NCBI GenBank assembly: GCA_034111105.1
Contig: JAWUXY010000023.1
Span: 12,382 to 76,381 of the forward strand
Direction of reading: 5' to 3'
Length of the DNA: 64,000 nucleotides
DNA from: Bermanella sp034111105
GTDB taxonomy: Bacteria > Pseudomonadota > Gammaproteobacteria > Pseudomonadales > Oceanobacteraceae
The number at the start of each line of letters is the position of its first letter. The first letter of the stretch is position 1. This document shows positions 36,522 through 46,200 of the stretch, piece by piece. A model generated the notes under the pieces. That model ran no database searches, was not told the origin of the DNA, and saw only the letters and a list, made by a program, of their open reading frames with translations. A program made the position numbers and the translations under genes.

Positions 36522-37130
36522 TTAGAGAGATACGCCGGAGAATGACATAATGCCAAGAGACATTAGGCCTACCGTCATAAAGGTAATACCTACGCCCTCA
36601 AGGCCTTTTGGCACATCACTGTATTTTAATTTTTCACGGATACCGGCAAGTGCGGTAATGGCTAACGCCCAACCAACACCAGCACCAATACCGTAAACCA
36701 CTGACTCACCGAATTGATAGTCACGCTCAACCATGAATAAAGACGCACCCATAATGGCGCAGTTCACAGTAATCAAAGGCAGAAACACACCTAAGGCGTT
36801 ATAAAGTGCAGGTACGTACTTATCCAAAAACATTTCTAAAATTTGAACAATCGCAGCGATAACACCGATGTAGCTTAATAAGCCAAGAAAGCTTAAATCT
36901 ACTTCAGGGAAACCCGCCCAAGCCAAAGCACCTTCTTTCAGTAAGTAGGTATAAATTAAATTATTCACAGGAACCGTAATCGCCAATACAACAATTACGG
37001 CAACACCCAAACCAATGGCCGTTTGGATTTTTTTAGAGATAGCCAAAAAGGTACACATACCTAAGAAGAAGGCTAACGCCATATTTTCAACAAATACGGC
37101 TTTCACAAATAGAGATAGATAATGTTCCAT
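36522..37130 (-). CDS. nqrE: Na+-translocating NADH:quinone reductase subunit E
   Basis: This is a six-helix membrane subunit of Na+-NQR, 202 residues, homologous to nqrD and RnfA. Typical blocks are FVENMALAFFLGMCTFLAISKK near the N-terminus, with the conserved Cys that helps hold the intramembrane iron site, and LPLITVNCAIMGASLFM near 118-134 with the second Cys. The ATG overlaps the nqrD stop by one base, implying coupled translation. Confidence 0.97.
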   Translation of the reverse strand: MEHYLSLFVKAVFVENMALAFFLGMCTFLAISKKIQTAIGLGVAVIVVLAITVPVNNLIYTYLLKEGALAWAGFPEVDLSFLGLLSYIGVIAAIVQILEMFLDKYVPALYNALGVFLPLITVNCAIMGASLFMVERDYQFGESVVYGIGAGVGWALAITALAGIREKLKYSDVPKGLEGVGITFMTVGLMSLGIMSFSGVSL

Positions 37131-37795
37131 TAGTGGGCCCCTGATGTTTCAGTGTTTGGTTGAATTTTAAAATCAGCCTCTTCCACTTGAGCAGGAATCA
37201 AACTACGCGATGCCCAAATAAATAAACCAATAATAAAGAAAGCACTTGGTGGCAATAGCAATAAGCCGTTGCTGTAGTACCAACCACCATTGGTGACAAG
37301 CGGTAAGATCTCAAAACCAAATAATGATCCTGAACCTAGTAACTCACGGAAGATAGCAACAAAAATAAGCACAACACTGTAGCCTAAACCATTACCGATA
37401 CCATCAAGAAAACTTAAGCCCGGTGGGTTTTTCATTGCAAACGCTTCAGCACGACCCATTACGATACAGTTAGTAATAATCAAACCAACAAATACAGAAA
37501 GCTGCTTACTGATTTCGTATGCATACGCTTTCAATATTTGGTCAACCACAATTACTAACGACGCAATGATCGTCATTTGCACGATGATACGAATGTTGCC
37601 AGGAATATGATTTCGAATCAGAGCAATTGCAAAGTTCGAACACGCAGTAACCGAGGTTAATGCAATACACATTACCAACGTTACATTTAAACTTGTGGTT
37701 ACAGCTAGCGCTGAACACACACCCAGAATCTGTACTGCAATTGGATTATTAAGCAGTAACGGCTGAGTTAAAACTTCTTTAACAGATGTCGACAT
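37130..37795 (-). CDS. nqrD: Na+-translocating NADH:quinone reductase subunit D
   Basis: This is a membrane subunit of Na+-NQR, 221 residues with about six helices. It pairs with NqrE around the intramembrane iron centre. The conserved Cys contexts are QILGVCSALAVTTSL near 24-38 and GLIITNCIVMGRAEAFA near 104-120. DGIGNGLGYSVVLIFVAIFRELLGSGSL is also a family stretch. It starts one base after the nqrC stop region and overlaps nqrE by one base. Confidence 0.97.
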   Translation of the reverse strand: MSTSVKEVLTQPLLLNNPIAVQILGVCSALAVTTSLNVTLVMCIALTSVTACSNFAIALIRNHIPGNIRIIVQMTIIASLVIVVDQILKAYAYEISKQLSVFVGLIITNCIVMGRAEAFAMKNPPGLSFLDGIGNGLGYSVVLIFVAIFRELLGSGSLFGFEILPLVTNGGWYYSNGLLLLPPSAFFIIGLFIWASRSLIPAQVEEADFKIQPNTETSGAH

Positions 37796-37796
37796 G

Positions 37797-38603
37797 TTAA
37801 ACCCCCTGCTCTTTAAAACCAGCTAGATAAGCAGCAAAACCTTGCTCACCAAGCCAAAACTGCATTAAGTTAGCAACGCCCTTACTTGTAAGAGTCGCAC
37901 CAGACAAACCATCCACTTGGTTCTTAGCTTTTGATGATTCAGGGTCCACTTTGCCCTTAATTACATCAATGGCCACGTCACCTGAAGCGTTATAAACTTG
38001 CTTGCCTTGCCATTGCGCTTTCCAAGATGGGTTATCAACTTCACCACCTAGCCCTGGAGTCTCAGCATGAGAGTAAAAGCCCAAACCAGCGATGGTTTCA
38101 GCATCACCTTCTAAAGCAACAAAGCCATACAAGGTTGACCACAAACCGTAACCATGGACAGGCAAGATAATGCGATCAATCGCACCGTCTTTTTCAACAA
38201 GATAAACTGCAGCAAAGTCTTCTTGGCGCTTAATGCTCGCGATGTCTTCGCTGCCTTTTAGCTTCTCACTGAACTTAGGATTTTTTGCTAACTTTTTCTG
38301 ATCAAACTTTTCAACTGGAAAACCAGCAGACGCCAACTTGCTTAACTCTTCATCAGATGCGTATGAACCTGTCTCTAAGTTAACGATACGAGTTGTAACT
38401 TGCTTGAACTGTTCATCAATGGTCTTGCCTGGCACGAGTAAACCCGCCGCCGCCAAGATATTTTTCTTTTTATCTTCAAGTTTGTTTTTAACTTGAATCG
38501 GTTTTAATGCAACCGCTGAACCTGCCACGATGATGGAGCAGACAAGGCAAAGCAGCACGGCAACCATTATGGTTTTTTGAATGCTATCGTTTTTAGCCGA
38601 CAT
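37797..38603 (-). CDS. nqrC: Na+-translocating NADH:quinone reductase subunit C
   Basis: This is the periplasmic flavin subunit of Na+-NQR, 268 residues with one N-terminal membrane helix (about 10-32). The flavinylation motif SGAT is at 234-237, so T237 is the predicted covalent FMN site made by ApbE. Its ribosome site CGGAGG lies inside a small ORF (38593-38685) that looks like a degenerate copy of the nqrB tail. That ORF's stop codon lies eight bases inside nqrC. Confidence 0.97.
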   Translation of the reverse strand: MSAKNDSIQKTIMVAVLLCLVCSIIVAGSAVALKPIQVKNKLEDKKKNILAAAGLLVPGKTIDEQFKQVTTRIVNLETGSYASDEELSKLASAGFPVEKFDQKKLAKNPKFSEKLKGSEDIASIKRQEDFAAVYLVEKDGAIDRIILPVHGYGLWSTLYGFVALEGDAETIAGLGFYSHAETPGLGGEVDNPSWKAQWQGKQVYNASGDVAIDVIKGKVDPESSKAKNQVDGLSGATLTSKGVANLMQFWLGEQGFAAYLAGFKEQGV

Positions 38604-38685
38604 TGCGAGCCATCCTCCGTTCAGACATTAGTGCTTGAACTAACTTAGACATATTTTTTCGAGCGATAGAGTTATTAACTGGCAT
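38593..38685 (-). CDS. 30-codon small ORF at the nqrB-nqrC junction
   Basis: A short reading frame starts at the ATG overlapping the last 11 bases of nqrB and stops inside the start of nqrC. Its own ribosome site, CGGAGG, lies within nqrB, and it contains the CGGAGG used by nqrC. The product would be basic and ends ERRMARNVG, closely like the NqrB tail KRRVARNAS. It is best read as a relic of a duplicated junction that may act as a translational relay; a functional peptide is unproven. Confidence 0.4.
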   Translation of the reverse strand: MPVNNSIARKNMSKLVQALMSERRMARNVG

Positions 38686-39883
38686 TGCGTGCAACCCTCC
38701 GCTTGATATTTGCTTGAACAACAAAATGATCGATTAATGGTGCAAATAAGTTTGCAAACAAAATCGCCAACATCATGCCTTCTGGGAAAGCTGGATTAAT
38801 CACACGAATCAACACAACCATCACACCGATCAAGGCACCAAAGAAATATTTGCCGATATTTGTCATGGATGCAGACACAGGATCAGTAGCCATGAAAATC
38901 ATACCGAAAGCAAAACCACCCACCACTAGATGCCAATACCAAGGCATAGCGAACATGGCATTCGTATCAGAACCGATAAAGTTTAGTAATGTAGACAGTG
39001 CCACCATACCGATCATTACACCGGCAACAATACGCCATGACGCAATTCCCATAACCAGTAGAACCGCACCACCAATAAACACAGCAATGGTACTGGTCTC
39101 ACCAATTGAGCCTTGAATCGTGCCTGAGAATGCATCAAACCAAGTCAAACCTGAAGCAACAACGGCATCAATACCGCCTGTCGCAGCTAGGCCCAACGGC
39201 GTTGCACCAGAGAAACCGTCAACGGCTGTCCATACTGCATCGCCTGAAATTTGCGCAGGGTATGCAAAGAACAAAAACGCACGACCTGTTAAAGCAGGGT
39301 TTAAGAAGTTTTTACCCGTACCACCAAAAATTTCTTTACCAATTACCACACCAAAACTGATACCAAGGGCCACTTGCCACAATGGAATATCAGGTGGGCA
39401 AATTAATGCAAAAAGAATCGATGTAACAAAGAAACCTTCGTTGACTTCATGACCACGGATAGTGGCGAATAGCACTTCCCAGAAGCCACCCACGATAAAC
39501 GTCACCGCATAGATAGGTAAGAAGTACGTTGCACCAAAAATTAAATTATCCCAAATACTGTTAGCGTCATAGCCTGCAATCAAAGAGATAATCGCACCAC
39601 GCCAGCCTTCAATTTCAGCTACGCCCATGCTATCTAATGCATTATTTGCTTGGAAACCAAGATTCCACATGCCAAAAAACATAACAGGGAAACAACATAA
39701 CCAAACGGTAATCATAATACGCTTAAGGTCGATACCGTCGCGCACATGAGATGTATTATTCGTGACTGACGGCGGAGAATACAAACCCGTATCAATCGCC
39801 TCATACAGAGGATACATTTTCTCGAATTTACCGCCTTTCGTAAAATGCGGTTCGAGGCCTTCTATAAACGATCTTACACCCAT
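38675..39883 (-). CDS. nqrB: Na+-translocating NADH:quinone reductase subunit B
   Basis: This is the large membrane subunit of Na+-NQR that carries riboflavin and a covalent FMN and lines the Na+ path. Its 402 residues have about ten helices. The flavinylation motif SGAT is at 225-228 (predicted FMN on T228), within DGFSGATPLGLA. GKEIFGGTGKNFLNPALTGRAFLFFAYP is a family stretch near 183-209. The C-terminus ends NIKRRVARNAS. It starts two bases after the nqrA stop. Confidence 0.97.
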   Translation of the reverse strand: MGVRSFIEGLEPHFTKGGKFEKMYPLYEAIDTGLYSPPSVTNNTSHVRDGIDLKRIMITVWLCCFPVMFFGMWNLGFQANNALDSMGVAEIEGWRGAIISLIAGYDANSIWDNLIFGATYFLPIYAVTFIVGGFWEVLFATIRGHEVNEGFFVTSILFALICPPDIPLWQVALGISFGVVIGKEIFGGTGKNFLNPALTGRAFLFFAYPAQISGDAVWTAVDGFSGATPLGLAATGGIDAVVASGLTWFDAFSGTIQGSIGETSTIAVFIGGAVLLVMGIASWRIVAGVMIGMVALSTLLNFIGSDTNAMFAMPWYWHLVVGGFAFGMIFMATDPVSASMTNIGKYFFGALIGVMVVLIRVINPAFPEGMMLAILFANLFAPLIDHFVVQANIKRRVARNAS

Positions 39884-39885
39884 AA

Positions 39886-41217
39886 TTATGCCTCTTTCTC
39901 AATACGCTCAAGGTTACCGCGTAAAATTGGACCATACTCATATTTACCAGAGCACACATAAGTACAAAGCGCTAAATCTTCTTCGTCCAATTCAAGTGCA
40001 CCTAAATTAATGGCTGAATCCATATCTTCTACAATTAATGCACGCAGTAATTGAGTCGGAAGAATATCCAACGGCATAATTTTTTCGTAAGCGCCTACTG
40101 GCACCATCGCACGCTCACTACCATTGGTAGAAGTCGTTAGGCTCAATAACTTTTTAGGTAAAAGCTTAGACAGATAAATATTTTTAACTGAATGGCGATC
40201 GATACCTGCACGCAAGTAATGCAACAAGTAACGCTCACGCCCTTCTTCTAAAACCGTTACCTGATTAGCAAAGCGACCTAGGTATGCTGTCGGCCCAGTA
40301 GCCGTCAGACCACCAAAAACAGAACCAGATATAATACGATTTTCACCGTCTTTCAGTTCACTTGCCGTAAGTTCAGTCAAACATGCGCCTAATTGAGTAC
40401 GTACTAAGCGAGGCTTATTAACTTGTGGCCCAGCCAAAGCAATAACCCGATCGGTATTCAATTTACCTTCCGTAAACAGCTGGCCAATTGCGATCACATC
40501 TTGGTAACCAACATGCCAAACTGTTTTAGTCGCACTAACCGCATCAAGTTCATGAATGTGCGTACCCACCAAACCAGCCGGGTGAGGCCCAGTTACATCA
40601 ACAACTTGCGCTTTACCGGCAGGGACAGAGGCAGCAGGTGACTTCGTCACAAATAGCTTCTTCGCTAAGCACGATAAAACAGCCAAACCATTCGCAAACG
40701 CTTCTTTTTGCTCTGCAATTACAATCGCAGGGTCTGCCGCCAATGGATTTGTATCCAATGTTGATACAAAAATAGAACTCGGTTCGCTTCCCGGTGCTGG
40801 CGCCTTAGAAAATGGACGCGTACGGATCGCTGTCCACAAACCGGACTCGATTAATTGAGACTCAACTTGTTGACGAGTTAAAGAGGCGAGTTCGTTAGCA
40901 CTGAAGCTGTTAAACGTCACTTCTTCATTACCTTGCACCTCAATAACAAGCGACTCAAATACTCGACGCTTACCACGGTTGATTTCAACAACCGTACCTG
41001 AGGCAGGAGCCGTATATTGCACTCCTTCGTTTTTCTTATCGGTAAAGAGCAGTTGCCCTTTTTTGACCTTGTCACCTACCTGCACAAGCATGGTAGGCTT
41101 CATGCCCACGTAGTCGAAACCCACCAATGCTACCCTAGAGACACCATTACCTTGAGTAATGTGTTGCTCCGGTTGTCCAGCAATTGGCAGGTCAAGACCT
41201 TTCTTGATATTAATCAT
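39886..41217 (-). CDS. nqrA: Na+-translocating NADH:quinone reductase subunit A
   Basis: This is the peripheral quinone-associated subunit of Na+-NQR, 443 residues and first in the operon. The N-terminal biotinyl-like domain is visible (VGMKPTMLVQVGDKVKKGQLLF near 37-58), followed by YTAPASGTVVEINRG near 68. Later blocks are PHPAGLVGTHIHELDAV near 219 and GPQVNKPRLVRT near 270. The operon promoter must lie in the 260 bases between it and the GAPDH terminator; I do not see a convincing single -35/-10 pair. Confidence 0.96.
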   Translation of the reverse strand: MINIKKGLDLPIAGQPEQHITQGNGVSRVALVGFDYVGMKPTMLVQVGDKVKKGQLLFTDKKNEGVQYTAPASGTVVEINRGKRRVFESLVIEVQGNEEVTFNSFSANELASLTRQQVESQLIESGLWTAIRTRPFSKAPAPGSEPSSIFVSTLDTNPLAADPAIVIAEQKEAFANGLAVLSCLAKKLFVTKSPAASVPAGKAQVVDVTGPHPAGLVGTHIHELDAVSATKTVWHVGYQDVIAIGQLFTEGKLNTDRVIALAGPQVNKPRLVRTQLGACLTELTASELKDGENRIISGSVFGGLTATGPTAYLGRFANQVTVLEEGRERYLLHYLRAGIDRHSVKNIYLSKLLPKKLLSLTTSTNGSERAMVPVGAYEKIMPLDILPTQLLRALIVEDMDSAINLGALELDEEDLALCTYVCSGKYEYGPILRGNLERIEKEA

Positions 41218-41444
41218 ATGCCTTGCCTAATCACAGTTTCGAAAAAAATCTTTGTGTGCGTCGCATGACGCTGCTTTTTTGCTTATTATTCAAACAGTTA
41301 TAAGCCGAGTAAACGCTCTATTTCAACTGTCTGCCAGTATAATCATCCAATAACAAGGTGACTAGCTATAACTAAGCAATATTCTCAAAGCAATTGGGAA
41401 TAAGTATAGCCAGAGTCATCTAGATTGCGCATATTTTGATCATA

Positions 41445-41479
41445 CAAAAAAGCCGCTGTCTTGCAGCGGCTCTTTTTTT
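41445..41479 (-). terminator. intrinsic terminator of gap
   Basis: The stem AGCCGCTG / CAGCGGCT with A and T runs on both sides lies at the GAPDH stop codon. Confidence 0.88.
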
Positions 41480-42929
41480 ACTGATTAACCAGTGGATAGG
41501 CTGGGTAATTAACACCGCATAGTTGCTCTGCAATGCGCACTACCTGACAGCTATAACCGTACTCATTGTCATACCAAACGTACACATTCACACGATTTTT
41601 GCTCACGATTGTCGCTTCACCATCGACGATACCCGCACAGCGGTTGCCAACGAAATCACTAGAAACCACTTCAGGGCTAGCAACATAATCGATTTGCTTC
41701 TGCAAAGAAGAATGCAACGACGTATCACGTAAGAACGCATTCAAATCTTCACGAGACACTTCTTTATTAAGTGTCAAAGATAGAATCGCCATTGAAACAT
41801 TTGGCGTTGGCACACGAATCGCGTTACCTGTTAGCTTACCTTTTAGTTCAGGTAGTGCTTTAGCAACCGCGCTCGCCGCGCCTGTTTCAGTAATAACCAT
41901 GTTCAATGCAGCTGCACGACCACGACGATCACCACTGTGGTAGTTATCAATTAGGTTTTGGTCATTGGTATAAGAGTGAACTGTTTCAACGTGACCACAA
42001 TCAACACCGTACTCATCGTTTAACGCTTTCAATACAGGGGTAATCGCATTCGTCGTACATGACGCAGCAGAAAGGATAGTATCTTCTGCTTTCATGTCGC
42101 GATCGTTAACCCCATAAACGATATTCTTAATGTCGCCTTTACCAGGCGCCGTTAGCAATACGCGTGCAATACCTTTACAGGCCGCATGCTGGCCAAGGCC
42201 ATCGGCATCACGCCATACACCGGTATTATCAATCAATAGCGCATCTTTAATGCCGTATTGAGTGTAATCAACCTCAGATGGGTTAGCGGCGTAGATGATA
42301 TTAATGTAAGTACCGTTAACGATCAGTGCACTGTTTTCGTCATCAACCTGAATAGTTCCCTTAAAAGAACCATGAATAGAATCACGACGCAGCAAGCTTG
42401 CGCGTTTAACTAAATCATCGCCCTTACCTTTACGTACAACAATCGCACGTAAACGCATACCTGTACCACCGCCGGCTTTCTCAACCATGATACGTGCAAG
42501 CAAACGACCGATACGACCAAAACCATAAAGAACAACATCTTTACCTTCAGACGCTTCCGCTTGCTGAGCCGTTAACTCAGCTAACTGTTCTTTAACGAAT
42601 GCTTCTAAAGAAGCGCCGTTACCATTATTACGGAAGTTAACCGCCATCTTACCAATATCGATATGGCAAGATTTAATGTCCATCTCTTTCAAGATAGTAA
42701 TAACAGGGCAAGTTTCTTGAACAGAAAGCGCTTCTTTTTCTACCTGACGCACAAAGCGGTGGGCTTTTAAAATATCAATCACAGAACGATTGATCATAGG
42801 TCGACCGTACACAGACAACACAACGTTGTTCTTTCGGTACAAACCACCAATTAATGGGATCATGGATTCTGCGGTTTCTTCACGCAACGTCCAATCAGAC
42901 AAGCTGGCTTCACGAACATCTTGGCTCAC
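41478..42929 (-). CDS. gap: glyceraldehyde-3-phosphate dehydrogenase, long form
   Basis: This NAD(P)-dependent glycolytic/gluconeogenic enzyme has 483 residues instead of the usual about 335. The extra part is an N-terminal extension of about 130 residues of unknown role. The Rossmann motif GFGRIGR is at 136-142, the catalytic Cys at 291 (SAASCTTNA), HSYTNDQ follows, and WYDNEYGYSCQV closes the core. From memory, Pseudomonas carries the same long form beside mfd and nqr (PA3001). It is divergent from mfd. Confidence 0.95.
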   Translation of the reverse strand: MSQDVREASLSDWTLREETAESMIPLIGGLYRKNNVVLSVYGRPMINRSVIDILKAHRFVRQVEKEALSVQETCPVITILKEMDIKSCHIDIGKMAVNFRNNGNGASLEAFVKEQLAELTAQQAEASEGKDVVLYGFGRIGRLLARIMVEKAGGGTGMRLRAIVVRKGKGDDLVKRASLLRRDSIHGSFKGTIQVDDENSALIVNGTYINIIYAANPSEVDYTQYGIKDALLIDNTGVWRDADGLGQHAACKGIARVLLTAPGKGDIKNIVYGVNDRDMKAEDTILSAASCTTNAITPVLKALNDEYGVDCGHVETVHSYTNDQNLIDNYHSGDRRGRAAALNMVITETGAASAVAKALPELKGKLTGNAIRVPTPNVSMAILSLTLNKEVSREDLNAFLRDTSLHSSLQKQIDYVASPEVVSSDFVGNRCAGIVDGEATIVSKNRVNVYVWYDNEYGYSCQVVRIAEQLCGVNYPAYPLVNQ

Positions 42930-43159
42930 GGATACACCCCCGACACTAAGCTAAAAAATTGTGCGGTATTATGCCCACAAAGCCCGTCAATCTCAATAAT
43001 TATGCGCGCTTTAATGGCTTCCGCTCAAAGCATTGAACCTCATTGTTCACACTTTAAGCAATCAACACCTGCTAAGTGTAAGTAAAGTACTCTTGAATTC
43101 ACAATTTTAAAAATTATCCACTAAAAACAAACAATACACTCAATCCCATACACCAAGCC

Positions 43160-43188
43160 TTAACACGCACTATTGCTTTGAGTACACT
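43160..43188 (+). promoter_or_regulatory. sigma-70-type promoter of mfd
   Basis: TTAACA at 43160-43165 and TACACT at 43183-43188 are separated by 17 bases. The mfd ATG lies 30 bases downstream, after TAAGGA. Confidence 0.55.
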
Positions 43189-43218
43189 AGCCCTCTTTAA
43201 AACTCTCTAAGGACAGTC

Positions 43219-46200
43219 ATGGCGGCCAACCCTCCTGTGCCAAGCAAATCTGGTGATATTTTATCTTGGGGTAATATTCAGGGCTCTCACCTTGCACACG
43301 CCATCGCAAATACTGCTCACGACTATTCAGGCTTAACCATTGTCGTTGCCAATAACAGCAGTGACAGCCAAAGACTAACAGAAGAAATTCGTTACTTTTT
43401 TCAAGGTGAAGTGTTCAACCTGCCTGACTGGGAAACCCTGCCTTATGATTATTTTTCACCGCACCAAGACATCATAAGTGAGCGCCTAAGCACTCTGGTA
43501 AAATTACCTCAGGCAAAAAACAGCATACTGGTTATTCCTGCATTATCACTTCAGCTTAAACTGCCACCCGTCAATTACATTCTGGGTCACAGCTTTACGG
43601 TAAAAACAGGCCAAACACTCGACATAGACGAGCTAAAGCCAAAATTAATTTCTGCAGGCTACCAAGCCGTGGACAGCGTATTTGAACACGGTGAGTTTTG
43701 CATGCGCGGGGCTATCTTAGATATCTTCCCAATGGGTTCTGAGCAACCGTTTCGAATTGAATTATTTGATGACGAAGTAGAAAGCATTCGCTGGTTTAAC
43801 GCTGAAACCCAACGCTCAACCGAAACCACAGATAGCATCGAACTACTGCCAGCAAAAGAAGTTCCGCTTGATAAAAGCGGCATCCGGACATTCAAACACC
43901 GTTGGTTTGATTTCTTTGAGTGTGACCCAAAAGAGTCACCACTTTATATGGATGTGATAAAACAAATTGCACCGGGTGGCATTGAATATTATTTACCGTT
44001 ATTTTTTGAAGAAACTGCCACAATATTTGATTACTTACCGATAAATTGCCAACTTATATTTAATCAAGACCTAGAGAAAAGCCTGCAACATAACTGGAAA
44101 GACATAGAACACCGCTATGAAGAGCGTCGCCATGACATTCGCCACCCGGTTTTGCCACCGAATGAAATTTACCTAAACGACAACCAAACCTTTGCACAGT
44201 TTAAACACTACGGCCGAATCAAAACCTTTACAGACAGCATAAAAGAGCAAGCAGGCCACCATAACTTCGCACTGCCTATATTGCCGTCACTGCAAGTTAA
44301 TCATAAACAAGATAACCCACTAGACGCCCTTGAATCATTTTTAATGAACAACAGCGAGACAGTTGTTTTTTGTGTTGAAAGTGCAGGCCGCCGCGAAGCC
44401 TTACTTGAATTACTTGAACGCATCAATATCAGCCCACAAATCATTGATTCTTGGTTTGATTTAAACGAGCACGATTTTGAATTCGCCATTACCACCGCCC
44501 CCATTGAAGACAGCTTTTACAGCCAAAAACTAAACGCGTGGTTAATAAGCGAGAACGCATTATTTGGTGAGCGAATTCGTCAAAGCCGCCGCCAAAAACA
44601 AGAGAAAGATCAAAGCGAAAATGTCATTCGCAATCTTACCGAACTCACAATGGGGGCGGCTGTCGTACACATTGACCACGGTGTTGGTCGTTATCGTGGC
44701 ATGCAAACCATTGAGGTAGATGGTGACGCCACTGAGTTTGTCATGCTTGAATACGCAGACCAAGCCAAACTATACGTACCGGTTTCATCGCTACATCTTA
44801 TCAGCCGTTACAGCGGTGCCGATACTGACATGGCACCCATGCACAAACTGGGCACAGAAAAATGGTCCGCACAGCGTCGTAAAGCACTGGAAAAAATTCG
44901 AGACACCGCCGTAGAACTCCTCGAAATTTACGCTAAGCGCGAAGCAAAACCAGGACATGGCTTCAAGTTTCCACGAGACGATTACGAAATTTTCAAATCA
45001 GATTTTCCATTTGAAGAAACCGTCGATCAAAAAAGTGCCATCAATGCCGTCATCACCGACATGATGAAACCCAACCCCATGGACCGCCTTGTTTGCGGTG
45101 ATGTGGGTTTCGGTAAAACAGAAGTCGCATTACGCGCGGCGTTTATTGCGATTCAAAATGATATGCAAGTAGCCGTATTAGTGCCCACCACCCTTTTGGC
45201 ACAACAACATTACGAAACCTTTAGTGACCGCTTTGCAGACTGGCCAATAAAAGTAGAAAGCTTATCTCGCTTTAAAACCGGCCAAGCAAAAACCAAATCG
45301 CTTAAAATGCTCGAAGATGGCACCGCCGATATTGTTATCGGCACACACAAGCTATTACAAGGCGATGTGAAATTTAAAAATCTTGGTTTATTGATTATTG
45401 ATGAAGAGCATCGCTTTGGCGTTCAGCAAAAAGAAAAAGTAAAAGCACTGCGAGCTGAAATCGATATTCTTACCATGACCGCCACACCGATTCCGCGAAC
45501 CCTCAATATGGCCATGTCTGGTGTGCGTGATTTATCTATCATTGCAACACCACCGGCCCGCCGTTTAGCGGTAAAAACCTTTGTTAAAATCTGGGACGAA
45601 CACTTAATTAAAGAAGCCATACTGCGTGAAATTTTACGTGGTGGACAAGTCTACTTTTTACATAACGAAGTAAAAACCATTGATAAAACGGCCGAGGACT
45701 TAGCAAAATTGATCCCTGAAGCACGCATTGGTGTCGCGCACGGGCAAATGTCTGAGCGCCAACTTGAGTCCGTTATGGGTGACTTCTATCACAAACGCTT
45801 CAACGTGCTAATGTGTACCACCATCATTGAAACCGGTATTGATATTCCCAACGCCAACACCATTATTATTGAGCGTGCCGATAAATTTGGCTTAGCCCAG
45901 CTCCACCAGTTACGCGGTCGTGTTGGCCGAAGCCATCATCAAGCCTATGCTTACTTACTTGCCCCGCAAGAAAAGAAAGTCAGCAAAGATGCCGAAAAAC
46001 GTCTTGATGCCATTACCAATGCACAAGACCTTGGTGCAGGCTTTATGCTCGCCACGCATGACTTAGAAATTCGTGGCGCAGGTGAGTTATTAGGTGAAGA
46101 ACAAAGCGGCCACATTCAAAACGTCGGCTTCAGCCTATACATGGAGTTGCTTGATCGTGCGGTTGAAGCCATCAAGGACGGACGTGAACTGAGCCTAGAC

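Noticed and set aside
39120..39452. 110-codon forward frame inside nqrB
   Set aside because: It is a reverse-strand shadow of a conserved membrane protein gene; Pro/Ala-rich composition follows from the opposite codons.
42930..43000. Possible TTGACG promoter for gap on the minus strand
   Set aside because: No acceptable -10 lies 16-18 bases downstream of it; the only TAATAC is 13 bases away.
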